This document shows positions 8,987 to 17,956 of a stretch of DNA of 39,050 nucleotides, piece by piece. The stretch is from the NCBI GenBank assembly GCA_003232435.1, contig QIJL01000029.1:1-39050 (forward strand), read 5' to 3'. This DNA comes from Flavobacteriales bacterium (GTDB lineage Bacteria; Bacteroidota; Bacteroidia; Flavobacteriales; Flavobacteriaceae). The stretch's first letter is position 1. Each line of letters begins with the position of its first letter. The position numbers were made by a program, and so were the translations under genes. The notes below the pieces were generated by a model. That model searched no databases, had not been told where the DNA came from, and worked only from the letters and a program-made list of their open reading frames with translations.

Positions 8987-10318
8987 CAAATTCCTAATCG
9001 CTTCCTTGAATTGATTTCCTCGATCTTCATAGCTTTTAAAAAGATCGAAGCTTGCACATGCCGGTGAAAGCAGAACCGTGTCACCTCGCTCAGCGATTTT
9101 ATAGGCAACCTTAACGGCCTCCGACATCGCAAATGTTTCCACCATTAAATCGACGACATTGCCAAAGAAATCCTTGATCTTTGAATTGTCTTCACCCAAG
9201 CAAATAATCGCCTTTACCTTTTCACGAACCAAGGGCATCAATTGACTATAGTCATTTCCCTTGTCAACCCCGCCGACGATCCAGACGGTCGGGGCACTCA
9301 TACTATCCAGGGCAAAAAAGGTAGCATTAACGTTTGTTGCTTTTGAGTCGTTGATATACTGTACATGGCCAATTCTGAGCACTTTCTCAAGACGATGGGG
9401 AGCTCCATGAAAGTTTGTAATACTTTCTCGGATGGTGTCTTTTCGTATTCCTACCAAAGTAGCCGCCAAAGAAGCCGCCATCGTATTCTTTAAATTGTGT
9501 CTGCCCTCAAGTGCTAGGTTGTCGGTGGTCATGCGCATTGTATTGTTTTTAACTTGTATTACTATTTCGTTGTTCTCGACATGGGCACCTTCTTCCAATT
9601 TATTTTGGATGGAAAAAGGCACTAAGTGGGATCTGACAGGATGCTTTTCTAACCAGTTAACAATTACTTCATCATCGGCATCATAAATCAGAAAATCCGA
9701 TTCGGTTTGGTTCGTCACAATCCGAAATTTGGAGGCTATATAATTTTCAAACTCATGCTCATAGCGATCCAAATGATCAGGAGTGATATTCGTTATTATG
9801 GCAATTTGTGGTTTAAAGTCGATGATACCGTCCAGTTGAAAACTGCTGATTTCCAAAACATAAAAATCAAAGCTTTTTTCAGCTACCATTTTCGCATAGC
9901 TATCTCCTATGTTACCCGCCATGCCAACATTTAGCTTCTCGGCTTTGAAAATGTGATCCGTCAACATAGTTGTGGTCGTCTTGCCGTTACTACCGGTAAT
10001 TCCTATTATCATCGCATCAGTGTATTTCGATGCAAATTCGATTTCAGAAATAACCGGTATTCCGTTAGCAATCAGATCTTTTATCAAAGTCACCTTATCA
10101 GGTATCCCCGGACTTTTCATTACAAGATCGGCGTTCAAAATCTTCGATTCGGTATGTTGACCTTCCTCCCAATCAATCCCAAAATGTTCAAGAACTTTTT
10201 TATACTTTTCTTTGATGATTCCTTTATCCGAAACAAAAACATCAAAGCCCTTTTTTAATCCTAATATTGCTGTACCAACTCCACTTTCTCCTCCTCCTAA
10301 TGCAACAAGCCTCGCCAT
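8984..10318 (-). CDS. murD: UDP-N-acetylmuramoylalanine--D-glutamate ligase MurD
   Basis: Cytoplasmic Mur ligase that adds D-Glu to UDP-MurNAc-L-Ala. At 444 residues it has full length. The N-terminal domain begins [15 protein letters not shown], the ATP loop GSNGKTTT is at 109-116, the Mur-ligase motif ITPDHLDRY is present, and the C-terminal INDSKATN and [12 protein letters not shown] segments are typical of MurD. The ATG directly follows the mraY stop with no spacer, and the stop codon is embedded in the heptamer array downstream. Confidence 0.97.
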   Translation of the reverse strand: MARLVALGGGESGVGTAILGLKKGFDVFVSDKGIIKEKYKKVLEHFGIDWEEGQHTESKILNADLVMKSPGIPDKVTLIKDLIANGIPVISEIEFASKYTDAMIIGITGSNGKTTTTMLTDHIFKAEKLNVGMAGNIGDSYAKMVAEKSFDFYVLEISSFQLDGIIDFKPQIAIITNITPDHLDRYEHEFENYIASKFRIVTNQTESDFLIYDADDEVIVNWLEKHPVRSHLVPFSIQNKLEEGAHVENNEIVIQVKNNTMRMTTDNLALEGRHNLKNTMAASLAATLVGIRKDTIRESITNFHGAPHRLEKVLRIGHVQYINDSKATNVNATFFALDSMSAPTVWIVGGVDKGNDYSQLMPLVREKVKAIICLGEDNSKIKDFFGNVVDLMVETFAMSEAVKVAYKIAERGDTVLLSPACASFDLFKSYEDRGNQFKEAIRNL

Positions 10319-11539
10319 CTATCTGACCTTTAAAGTCACGATAGACAGAATTGCCAAGACGATACTAATAATCCAAAAACGGGTTACGATCTTGCTTTCG
10401 TGATATCCTTTTTTTTGATAATGGTGGTGCAAGGGCGCCATCAAAAAAATACGCTTGCCTTCACCCAATCTTTTCTTCGTGTATTTGAAATAACCTACTT
10501 GCACCATAACGGAAACCGATTCCGCGAGGAATATTCCACATAGAATGACAAGCAATAATTCTTTTCTTACGATAATCGCGATTACGGCTATGACCCCGCC
10601 TATGGCAAGACTTCCGGTATCTCCCATAAATACTTGAGCAGGAAAAGCGTTGTACCACAAGAACCCTATCAGGGCGCCTGCAAATGCAGTGATGAAAACA
10701 AGAAGTTCACCTGCACCACTTATGTACATGATATCGAGGTATTCTGAAAAAATGATATTACCCGAAACCCACGAAAAAATACCTAACGTAAATACTATTA
10801 TCGCCGATGATCCGGCCGCCAAGCCATCTATACCATCCGTTAGGTTTGCACCATTGGAAACCGCCGTGACTATTAAAATGACTATAGGTATGAACAACAA
10901 CCAAGCGTATTCTTTTGCCCCTTCACCTGCCCATGAAATAAGGCTACTGTAATCCAGCTCATTGTTTTTGATAAAAGGAACTGTGGTCATTGTGGATTTT
11001 ATGTCTTTTCCTTTAACCTCTTCCACGGTAAATTGCTCGGTTATGATAGTCTTGCCATGCTCTCGCATAGTAACCTCAGGGTGGAAGTACAAGGTCAAAC
11101 CTACTATTAGACCTAAGACAACCTGGCCAATTACCTTGAACCTGCCTTTTAGGCCCTTTTTATTTTTTTTGAGTATTTTGATATAATCATCTACGAAACC
11201 TATTATACCCATCCAAATAATGGTGACGATCAATAGAATGATATAGATGTTCATAATATCGGCGAACAGCAGTACTGGGATCAAAGTGGCCATGATGATG
11301 ATCAATCCGCCCATGGTCGGCGTGCCCGATTTTTGTTGCTGCCCTTCCAAGCCTAGGTCACGAATGGTCTCCCCAATTTGTTTGCGCTGTAGAAAAAGTA
11401 TTATTCTTTTACCGTAGGCCGTGGCCAAAATCAAGGAAAGCAGCACGGCCATAGCTGCCCTGAATGTCTGAAACTGAAACAGACTTGCGCCCGGCACCTG
11501 ATACTCATTTTCTAAATATTCGAACAGATAATATAACAT
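10319..11539 (-). CDS. mraY: MraY, phospho-MurNAc-pentapeptide translocase
   Basis: Polytopic integral membrane enzyme that transfers phospho-MurNAc-pentapeptide to undecaprenyl phosphate, giving lipid I. The 406-residue protein has the motifs GTPTMGG (72-78), the DD pair in GFVDDYIK (about 115-122), [12 protein letters not shown] (232-243), [12 protein letters not shown] and MAPLHHHY. The loop at about 155-205 is longer than in E. coli MraY (360 residues), which I recall as usual for Bacteroidota. It lies between murE (19-base gap) and murD (no gap). Confidence 0.98.
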   Translation of the reverse strand: MLYYLFEYLENEYQVPGASLFQFQTFRAAMAVLLSLILATAYGKRIILFLQRKQIGETIRDLGLEGQQQKSGTPTMGGLIIIMATLIPVLLFADIMNIYIILLIVTIIWMGIIGFVDDYIKILKKNKKGLKGRFKVIGQVVLGLIVGLTLYFHPEVTMREHGKTIITEQFTVEEVKGKDIKSTMTTVPFIKNNELDYSSLISWAGEGAKEYAWLLFIPIVILIVTAVSNGANLTDGIDGLAAGSSAIIVFTLGIFSWVSGNIIFSEYLDIMYISGAGELLVFITAFAGALIGFLWYNAFPAQVFMGDTGSLAIGGVIAVIAIIVRKELLLVILCGIFLAESVSVMVQVGYFKYTKKRLGEGKRIFLMAPLHHHYQKKGYHESKIVTRFWIISIVLAILSIVTLKVR

Positions 11540-11558
11540 GCCTTATCTGGTTTACACT

Positions 11559-13025
11559 TTATTTATTCAAGCTGTCTAAATAGCCCTTGATAATCTTAAA
11601 ATCGTCGAAATCAATGCGCTTGCCATTGGTTTCTTGATAGGTTTCGTGGCCTTTACCGGCGACCAAAATGATATCCTTTGCCAGTGCCAATTGGCACGCT
11701 GCCTTGATGGCCTGATCTCGGTTTTCAATGGACAATACTTTTTGTTTATTCTGCATCTCGACCCCTGCCTCCATCTCTTCGATAATCGCCGAAGGAGATT
11801 CTGATCTCGGATTGTCAGATGTAAAAATGGCCTTGTTGCTCATCTCCGATGCGATATAACCCATAACCGGACGCTTAGAGCTGTCTCTGTCGCCACCACA
11901 CCCCACAACGGTGATGACGTTTTCATTTCCAGTTCTCAACGTGTTGATAGTTTCAAGCACGTTTTTTAGTGCATCCGGTGTATGGGCATAATCAACAATA
12001 GCCGTAATCTTGTCTTTCGATATAAAGTATTGAAACCTTCCATCTACATTATCCAATTCGCTCAGTAGACGAAGTGTTTCTAATTTTTCCAGTCCTAATA
12101 ATTCCGCGGTAGCGTAAATGGCCAACATATTATAGGCATTGAAATGCCCTATAAGCTTCGTCCATAGTTCGTTGTCATTGACTTTCAACAATTGGCCGTC
12201 GAACTGATTCTCCAAAACCTGCGCTCTATAATCGGCAAAGGTCTTCATAGCGTAAGTGAACTTCTTCGCCTTGGTATTTTGAAGCATTATCAAGCCGTTC
12301 TTATCATCGATATTGGTCAGCGCAAATGCCTTTTTATCGAGTTCATCGAACAATATTTTCTTAGTGTCGCGATATTCCGCGAAAGTCTTGTGGTAATCTA
12401 AATGATCATGTGAAAGATTGGTGAAAATCGCACCCTCGAAAACAAGGCCCTTGGTTCTTTTTTGGTGAATACCGTGTGAGCTGACTTCCATAAAGCAGAA
12501 CTCAACACCGGCTTCGTTCATCAAATCAAGGTGACGATTGATGGCCAAGGCATCGGGAGTTGTATGCATGGTAGGATATTCCTTATCATCAACCATTACT
12601 TTTATGGTGGATATCAAACCAACCTTGTAACCGGCCTTTTTGAAAAGTTGATATAACAGACTGCTAATAGTGGTCTTGCCATTAGTACCTGTTACGCCAA
12701 CCAGCTTTAAGTTTCTGGAAGGATTTTCATAAAAGTTGGATGCCATGATGGCCAAGGCCTCATTGCCATCACGAACCTGAACAAAAGTGACTTCGTTGAC
12801 CATCTCCGCCGGGAGTTCTTCACATACAATAATAGCCTTCGCTCCAGAAGCGATCGCTTTTTCGATATACTCATGACCATCGGTCACGGTACCTCGAACG
12901 GCGACAAAAACATCATCGAGACCAACTTTTCGGGAATCAAAACGTATCGAATTGACCATGATGTTGGTACTACCATTGACTGCAGTCAGGCCTACACCAT
13001 ATAGTATGTCTTTCAATATCTTCAC
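11559..13025 (-). CDS. murE: MurE, meso-DAP-type Mur ligase
   Basis: Cytoplasmic ligase that adds the third residue of the peptidoglycan stem peptide. At 488 residues it carries the ATP loop GTNGKTT (113-119), SHDHLDYH (about 205-212), and DNPR at 404-407. DNPR is the motif that distinguishes meso-diaminopimelate-adding MurE from lysine-adding enzymes, so the cell wall is probably of the mDAP type. The start overlaps the ftsI stop (ATGA), indicating translational coupling. murF, its usual next partner in many dcw clusters, is absent here. Confidence 0.97.
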   Translation of the reverse strand: MKILKDILYGVGLTAVNGSTNIMVNSIRFDSRKVGLDDVFVAVRGTVTDGHEYIEKAIASGAKAIIVCEELPAEMVNEVTFVQVRDGNEALAIMASNFYENPSRNLKLVGVTGTNGKTTISSLLYQLFKKAGYKVGLISTIKVMVDDKEYPTMHTTPDALAINRHLDLMNEAGVEFCFMEVSSHGIHQKRTKGLVFEGAIFTNLSHDHLDYHKTFAEYRDTKKILFDELDKKAFALTNIDDKNGLIMLQNTKAKKFTYAMKTFADYRAQVLENQFDGQLLKVNDNELWTKLIGHFNAYNMLAIYATAELLGLEKLETLRLLSELDNVDGRFQYFISKDKITAIVDYAHTPDALKNVLETINTLRTGNENVITVVGCGGDRDSSKRPVMGYIASEMSNKAIFTSDNPRSESPSAIIEEMEAGVEMQNKQKVLSIENRDQAIKAACQLALAKDIILVAGKGHETYQETNGKRIDFDDFKIIKGYLDSLNK

Positions 13026-15028
13026 GAAAGTTCGAGTATTATTTTTTCAACCTTGTTTATGTCGGTCCCCTGTGAAATGGATTGTTTTTTGACTTTCCCA
13101 TTACCTCTAATCTCAACCTGCAATCCTAAGTTTTCCAAAATAGAGATGGCGTCCATACCGCTCATTCCCTTTACATTGGGTACACTATTATATTTTTTCT
13201 GAGCCTCGGCATAGTATTTTTGATATTCGTTTTCAAGCTTTTGATTTTCCGCTGTCATCAATTCGACTTCATTTACCAAAGGATTGTTCGCATAAATTTT
13301 TTGCGCGACCGATTTGAAAACCGGTCCTGCTACATCGGCTCCATAATAACCAACACTTTTATCAGGTTCATGAATCACCACAATGCATGAGTACTTCGGA
13401 TTTTCAGCAGGGAAGTAACCCGAGAAACTAGAGATGTAACCAAATTTGTCCGGATCCTTTGATGCATAGTTTTTTTGGGCCGTTCCCGTTTTGCCCGCCA
13501 TTGAGAAGTTGGCGGAATACAAGCTATGACCCGTACCATGCTTTTCGGAAACTACATTGGCTAATAATCGTTGAACTTTCTTGACGGTCTCTTGAGAACA
13601 GATCGCCGGATCGATAACTTCTTTTTCGAATTTATGTATTGTCGTATTCCATTCTTTTACCTCCTTTATCATTCGAGGTTTGACCATCTCCCCATCATTG
13701 GCAATGGCATTATAAAAAGTGAGTATTTGTAAAGGGGTCATTGACACTTCGTATCCGTAGGCCATTTGCGCCAACGAAAGACCAGACCACCCCTTTTCAC
13801 CCGGATACCGAATTACCGGCTCACCTTCTCCCTTTATAGGCAAGCCAAGCTCTTGGTGTAATTTCATTTTCCGTAAACGTTCGACATATTTTTCAGGATT
13901 ATCTTTATAACTAGTGTGAATCATTTTGGCGAAGGCGGTATTCGATGAAACTTCGAAGGCCTTAGCCATTGAAATTTTTCCGTAACCTCCGTGCTTGGAG
14001 TCTTTTATTTGGTGTCTATAAATTCGCCAGGATCCTTTTTCGGTATCGATGACCGTGCTTGTGTCGATAACTTTGTCTTCGAGCGCAGCAACCAAACTCA
14101 TTAACTTAAATGTAGAACCTGGTTCACTCGATTCACCAATGGCATAATTCAGTCGCTCATAATATTTGCCGTCTTTAGTTCTGCCTAAATTCGAGATTGC
14201 CTTGATTTCGCCCGTTTCGGTTTCCATAACGATTACGCAACCATGATCGGCATTGTATTTTTCCAATTGGCCTAAAAGTCCATGATGCGCGATATCCTGA
14301 ATATTGATGTCAATTGTTGAAATAACATCATAGCCATCTTTCGGCTCGATGATATTGTCAAGGCCTATAGGTTTCCATTGACCTTTTGCGATTTTTTGCT
14401 TCAGACGTCTGCCCTCAATACCTCGTAAATATTGTCCGAATGCACCTTCTAGACCAACTCTTGTAGCATAACCGTTTTCATCAAAGCGCTCGTAACCGAC
14501 ACTACGTTCCGCAATTTTCCCCAAAGGATGTTCGCGTACCGTTTTTTGCTCTATGATCAATCCACCTTGGTAAGGGCCTTTTTCGAACAATGGAAATCCT
14601 TTGACCGCCATATACTCGGAATAATCGATATTTCTGGCTATGAGGGCATACCTGTTCTTATTGGCCTTGGCCTTGCGAAAGACCTGTTGATAGTGTGAAG
14701 ACGATTTGCCCAGCAGCTTTGCCAAGGCCTCCGATAAAGGTTTGATATTTTCATTAAAATCGGAATCCTTGACCGTCTCCGCATCAAAACGGACCGTATA
14801 GCGTGAAACCGAAGTGGCCAAGAGACTACCATCATCGGAATATAGATTGCCGCGATTGGGCTCTATAGTGAACATTTTTTCGGTGCGCTTTTCGGCTAGG
14901 CTTCGATACTTATCACCATGAACCACTTGAATACTGACCAACTTGAAGACGACCGCGACCGCAAACAGAAACAATCCTGCTGTGACCACATATAAACGCT
15001 TTAATATTTTTTTTTCAGAAACCGGCAT
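13022..15028 (-). CDS. ftsI: FtsI-type class B penicillin-binding protein with PASTA domain
   Basis: Septal transpeptidase that crosslinks peptidoglycan in the periplasm. An N-terminal anchor (about 11-33) is followed by a dimerisation domain and the transpeptidase domain with active-site STFK (305-308), SSN (361-363) and KTG (513-515). The last 60 residues or so (from SVPNVKGMSGMDAI) form a PASTA domain, an addition absent from E. coli FtsI. At 668 residues its length suits this architecture. It overlaps the ftsL-like gene by 14 bases and murE by 4. Confidence 0.96.
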   Translation of the reverse strand: MPVSEKKILKRLYVVTAGLFLFAVAVVFKLVSIQVVHGDKYRSLAEKRTEKMFTIEPNRGNLYSDDGSLLATSVSRYTVRFDAETVKDSDFNENIKPLSEALAKLLGKSSSHYQQVFRKAKANKNRYALIARNIDYSEYMAVKGFPLFEKGPYQGGLIIEQKTVREHPLGKIAERSVGYERFDENGYATRVGLEGAFGQYLRGIEGRRLKQKIAKGQWKPIGLDNIIEPKDGYDVISTIDINIQDIAHHGLLGQLEKYNADHGCVIVMETETGEIKAISNLGRTKDGKYYERLNYAIGESSEPGSTFKLMSLVAALEDKVIDTSTVIDTEKGSWRIYRHQIKDSKHGGYGKISMAKAFEVSSNTAFAKMIHTSYKDNPEKYVERLRKMKLHQELGLPIKGEGEPVIRYPGEKGWSGLSLAQMAYGYEVSMTPLQILTFYNAIANDGEMVKPRMIKEVKEWNTTIHKFEKEVIDPAICSQETVKKVQRLLANVVSEKHGTGHSLYSANFSMAGKTGTAQKNYASKDPDKFGYISSFSGYFPAENPKYSCIVVIHEPDKSVGYYGADVAGPVFKSVAQKIYANNPLVNEVELMTAENQKLENEYQKYYAEAQKKYNSVPNVKGMSGMDAISILENLGLQVEIRGNGKVKKQSISQGTDINKVEKIILELS

Positions 15029-15359
15029 TTGCCCTTTCTTTGTTTTGAGATTTAACTTTTATTTTTTTTGGAGGAATCTCCGAGGGGTACAACCCTTTTT
15101 CCAATAGCGATTGCGATATTGTCGATTCCAACTTCAATTGTTGCACATCTGAACGTATATCAACGAACTCGCTTCGCAATTCCTTGACTTCTTCGCTCAG
15201 AGCCGCAATCTTATGCACTTGAGTATCGGCACTATGAGAGCTTCCTATCATAATAGTGGCTAAAAAGGAAGTGAATATGATAAATAGCCAATTTTTGGGA
15301 GCGTCGCCGCTTACCAAGAATTTTCCTTTTAAAATGTCCAATATTCCGTCTTTCATCAT
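15015..15359 (-). CDS. ftsL: FtsL-like division protein
   Basis: A 114-residue bitopic protein with a cytoplasmic N-terminus, one transmembrane segment (about 25-42) and a heptad-patterned helix (about 48-80: IAALSEEVKELRSEF and following) ending in a Lys-rich tail. FtsL homologues diverge strongly, so the call rests on size, topology, coiled coil and the fixed slot between rsmH and ftsI. Relatives in Bacteroidota have been mislabelled as methyltransferases because of the neighbouring rsmH. It overlaps ftsI by 14 bases. A second ATG follows the first immediately, so the start could be one codon later. Confidence 0.82.
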   Translation of the reverse strand: MMKDGILDILKGKFLVSGDAPKNWLFIIFTSFLATIMIGSSHSADTQVHKIAALSEEVKELRSEFVDIRSDVQQLKLESTISQSLLEKGLYPSEIPPKKIKVKSQNKERANAGF

Positions 15360-15371
15360 TCATCTTTTTTC

Positions 15372-15496
15372 ATTCCCTCGAAGGAGGGAATCTGTTCTTT
15401 CTTTGGTTCGGGGAATTTTTAAAGGCTTGCGCTTTCAACCCCTCCGTCTCCCCGCCGAAAAAGGCGGGGATCCACCTCCCCTCGTCTGAGGGGAGG
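15372..15496. repeat. Three hairpin repeats between ftsL and rsmH
   Basis: Three perfect palindromes are lined up in the gap: ATTCCCTC-gaag-GAGGGAAT at 15372-15391, CCCCGCC-gaaaaa-GGCGGGG at 15450-15469 and CCTCCCCTC-gtct-GAGGGGAGG at 15475-15496. They belong in style to the GC-rich intergenic repeats scattered in flavobacterial chromosomes. None has a T-run on the minus strand, so they are not typical terminators, although they would fold in the operon mRNA. Confidence 0.75.
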
Positions 15497-15507
15497 AGCC
15501 ACCACGA

Positions 15508-15539
15508 TTCAACAGTTCAACATTTCAACATTTCAACTA
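15508..15539 (-). repeat. Octamer array at the rsmH stop codon
   Basis: Four 8-base units on the plus strand (TTCAACAG, TTCAACAT twice, TTCAACTA). On the coding strand they read TAGTTGAA, ATGTTGAA twice and CTGTTGAA. The first unit contains the rsmH stop codon TAG, and every unit contains TGA. Confidence 0.85.
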
Positions 15540-16436
15540 TCTGCGTTCCGCGATTCGGAGCTTGGCACTTCGCGCCCTATTATTCTTTGCTACTTCTTCT
15601 TTCGATGGAACGACCAACTTTCCCACTTTCTTGAAAGGCACATCTACATTTCCGTAAAAGTCCTTCTCTGCCTCACCTTCGAATTTTCCTTCCCGTATGA
15701 ACCTTTTTGCCAATCGATCTTCCAAAGAGTGGTAACTGATCAAGCTCAATCTTCCTCCGGGATCCAACAAATCAACACTTTGTTGTAAGAACTCTTCGAT
15801 TGCTACTAACTCTTGGTTCACCTCAATTCGAATCGCTTGGTATACCTGTGCGATTATTTTATGCTCTTTACTTTGCGGCAAAAACCTTTTCAAGACTTCC
15901 TTTAATCGCAAAGTGGTCTTAATCGGGTCATTTTCTCTTTCGTCAACTATAGTTCGTGCCATGGCATCGGCATTTCGCAATTCTCCGTACTGAAAAAGTA
16001 CCCTGCGCAAATCTTCATATTCATATGAATTGACCACATCAAAGGCCGACAATTCATTTTGCATGTTCATTCGCATATCGAGATCTGCGTCGAAGCGCGT
16101 CGAAAAACCACGTTCGGCTTTATCGAACTGATGCGACGAAACCCCGAAATCGGCCAAGATTCCGCCTACCTTCTGAATGCCATAGAACTTCAAAAACTGC
16201 TTTAGGTATCGAAAATTCTCATTGATAAGGGTAAATCTTGAATCATCGATCGTATTTTCAAATGCCTCATCATCCTGATCAAAAGCCAGCAATTTGCCAT
16301 CTGCACCCAACCGTTTCAGTATTTCATCGGAATGTCCTCCGCCACCGAAGGTTACATCCACATAAACTCCATTTTCCCTAATGTTTAGTCCGTCAACGGA
16401 CTCCTTCAACAATACCGGATTATGATATTTCGACAT
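15537..16436 (-). CDS. rsmH: 16S rRNA m4C1402 methyltransferase RsmH (MraW)
   Basis: SAM-dependent methyltransferase that modifies N4 of C1402 in 16S rRNA. The SAM motif DVTFGGGGHS lies near residues 27-36, followed by ILADFGVSSHQFD, the RIEVNQEL segment and SYHSLEDR, all diagnostic for MraW. Length is about 300 residues. I chose the ATG giving MSKYHNPVLL; an in-frame ATG at 16448 is an alternative. Both overlap the end of mraZ. Its stop codon is part of an octamer array. Confidence 0.96.
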   Translation of the reverse strand: MSKYHNPVLLKESVDGLNIRENGVYVDVTFGGGGHSDEILKRLGADGKLLAFDQDDEAFENTIDDSRFTLINENFRYLKQFLKFYGIQKVGGILADFGVSSHQFDKAERGFSTRFDADLDMRMNMQNELSAFDVVNSYEYEDLRRVLFQYGELRNADAMARTIVDERENDPIKTTLRLKEVLKRFLPQSKEHKIIAQVYQAIRIEVNQELVAIEEFLQQSVDLLDPGGRLSLISYHSLEDRLAKRFIREGKFEGEAEKDFYGNVDVPFKKVGKLVVPSKEEVAKNNRARSAKLRIAERR

Positions 16437-16890
16437 CGTCTCCGTCATCGCCCATTACCTCTTCCGCCAATGCGGCAAAATCTTCAGCCGTTTCATCCAA
16501 TACTTTCTCATAACTATCCTTGTCCCAGACTTCGACAATGTTTATGGCTGAGCTTAGCACGACTTCCTTAGAAATACCTGCGATAGCAACCAAATTCTTC
16601 GGAATCAGCAACCTGCCAGTCGAATCGATCTCGACCACCTTTACCCCGGCCGAAAACCTTCTTATAAAATCGTTGTTCTTCTTTTTGAACCGATTCTTTT
16701 TGTTCATCTTTTCCATCAAGATATTCCACTCTTCCATCGGATATAACTCCAAACAAGGTTGAAAAACCGATCTTTTGATCACAAAACCCTTGGTCAGAAT
16801 AGGCGACATCTGATTTTTTAGGGCAACCGGTAACATTACCCTACCTTTGGCATCGGCCTTACAATCGTATGTTCCAATAAAATTGATCAC
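16420..16890 (-). CDS. mraZ: MraZ, dcw transcriptional regulator
   Basis: A 156-residue protein with two SpoVT/AbrB-like half-domains. Each has the DxxGR signature: KADAKGRVMLP at about 11-21 and DSTGRLLIP at about 93-101. MraZ forms a ring-shaped oligomer and binds direct repeats in its own promoter to control the dcw cluster. Matching repeats lie 48-73 bases upstream of the ATG. It is the first gene of the cluster and overlaps rsmH. Confidence 0.96.
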   Translation of the reverse strand: MINFIGTYDCKADAKGRVMLPVALKNQMSPILTKGFVIKRSVFQPCLELYPMEEWNILMEKMNKKNRFKKKNNDFIRRFSAGVKVVEIDSTGRLLIPKNLVAIAGISKEVVLSSAINIVEVWDKDSYEKVLDETAEDFAALAEEVMGDDGDDVEIS

Positions 16891-16919
16891 TTTGCATTGG
16901 TTGGTTTACTAATAGAACT

Positions 16920-16927
16920 CAAATATA
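16920..16927 (-). promoter_or_regulatory. Candidate -7 element of the mraZ/dcw promoter
   Basis: On the minus strand TATATTTG fits the Bacteroidota -7 consensus TAnnTTTG, 30 bases before the mraZ ATG. The nearest TTG for a -33 element is 25 bases upstream, longer than the usual spacing, so the promoter may depend on another element or the match may be fortuitous. Confidence 0.45.
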
Positions 16928-16937
16928 TAGATTTTAT

Positions 16938-16967
16938 TACCACATTTTACCACAAAATACCACTTTT
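16938..16967 (-). promoter_or_regulatory. Putative MraZ operator: three GTGGTA boxes
   Basis: On the minus strand three GTGGTA hexamers occur with exact 10-base periodicity (16963-16958, 16953-16948, 16943-16938), the first preceded by AAAA to give AAAGTGG. MraZ in other bacteria binds several short G-rich direct repeats (of the AAAGTGG or TGGG type) spaced one helical turn apart in its own promoter. The boxes lie just upstream of the candidate -7 element. The rest of the gap to the divergent gene at 17216 is AT-rich with no other clear signal. Confidence 0.75.
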
Positions 16968-17215
16968 GTTTAAAAATTGGATGTTTTTGGTATGAGGATA
17001 TTATTTCTATTGGTTCGAAGACCATACTGGGGTATGTTAAAAATACCTGTATGACCACCTTAAATAAATAACCAAAAGTTAAAACATGTTTTTTTTCCAA
17101 AAAATCAGGTATCTTTAGCTAATCCCCTTCCGGCCTACTTTCTATAAAATAAAATATGGATAGATTCTTCTGGGTCTCCATAAAACGGGATATCCATTCG
17201 ACCAAAACCGCATAA

Positions 17216-17956
17216 GTGATACAAATCCGTCCCATTTACATAATCTTTTTGTTCTTCCTCTTTTTATCGAACATCATTAACGGGCAGGTCAAAACTCACG
17301 AAGTTGATTTCTATAATTGGTTCGATGGCATTACCGGAATCGAAAATTCAGAACTGCACTACGGAATTGTATATGTTGAGAAGCATCGCACAAAAGGCAA
17401 GAAAACAAAGTTTTTTCCTGAGCCTGACTTTGTCTTGGGGTCGGTTGTTTTTGATGGTCAACCCTACACTGATCTCAACTTGAAATATGATGTGTATGAT
17501 GATGAGGTATTGATGCAGGTAGATAGACGATTAGGAGGCAGCATTTTACAACTTTACAAAGCCAAAGTCAATCGTTTTAACATCGGCGGTCATGATTTTA
17601 TAAAAATCAACGATTCAAAAATAAAATCCGGGTTTTACGAGGTTTCTTTGGAAAAGCCGCTGTTTTCCCTTTTGAAAAAACACCGAAAAAAACTGACAGA
17701 GTTATTGGGCAAAAAGTTGATTTTCTATGAATTTGAAGATGGCAAAAAGGAATGTTTTCTATATTATCAACAAAATTATCATCTCATAAAAAAAGTTTCC
17801 GACTTGACGGAGCTTTTTCCTGTACATACGGCACAATTGAAATCCTTCGATAAAAATCAAAATTCAAACTCCGATTTTGATTTGCTGTTAGAAGGGTTAT
17901 TGGTGCATTTAGATACTTTATTGCATAAAGAAACCGATAAAACAGACGAAAATTGA
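17216..17956 (+). CDS. Exported protein of unknown function, first gene of TBDR operon
   Basis: A 246-residue protein with an N-terminal signal peptide (hydrophobic about 7-22, ending NIINGQ). The rest is mixed alpha/beta with no motif I recognise; the C-terminal half is Lys-rich and ends in an acidic, polar tail. The start is GTG, directly preceded by TAA. That stop closes a 19-codon ATG reading frame (17156-17215) in the same frame, which may be a leader or chance. The 3' end overlaps the TonB-dependent receptor start (TTGA), so the two are translationally coupled and probably work together. Confidence 0.75.
   Translation: MIQIRPIYIIFLFFLFLSNIINGQVKTHEVDFYNWFDGITGIENSELHYGIVYVEKHRTKGKKTKFFPEPDFVLGSVVFDGQPYTDLNLKYDVYDDEVLMQVDRRLGGSILQLYKAKVNRFNIGGHDFIKINDSKIKSGFYEVSLEKPLFSLLKKHRKKLTELLGKKLIFYEFEDGKKECFLYYQQNYHLIKKVSDLTELFPVHTAQLKSFDKNQNSNSDFDLLLEGLLVHLDTLLHKETDKTDEN

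Noticed and set aside
1191-16890. Loss of murF and ddl as a recent deletion in the dcw cluster
   Set aside because: The remaining genes overlap or abut without scars, and I recall the same gene set in other flavobacteria, so it is taken as the normal layout.
16909-17100. Small minus-strand frame upstream of mraZ
   Set aside because: It runs through the MraZ boxes and candidate promoter, and its translation is AT-driven with no family-like features.
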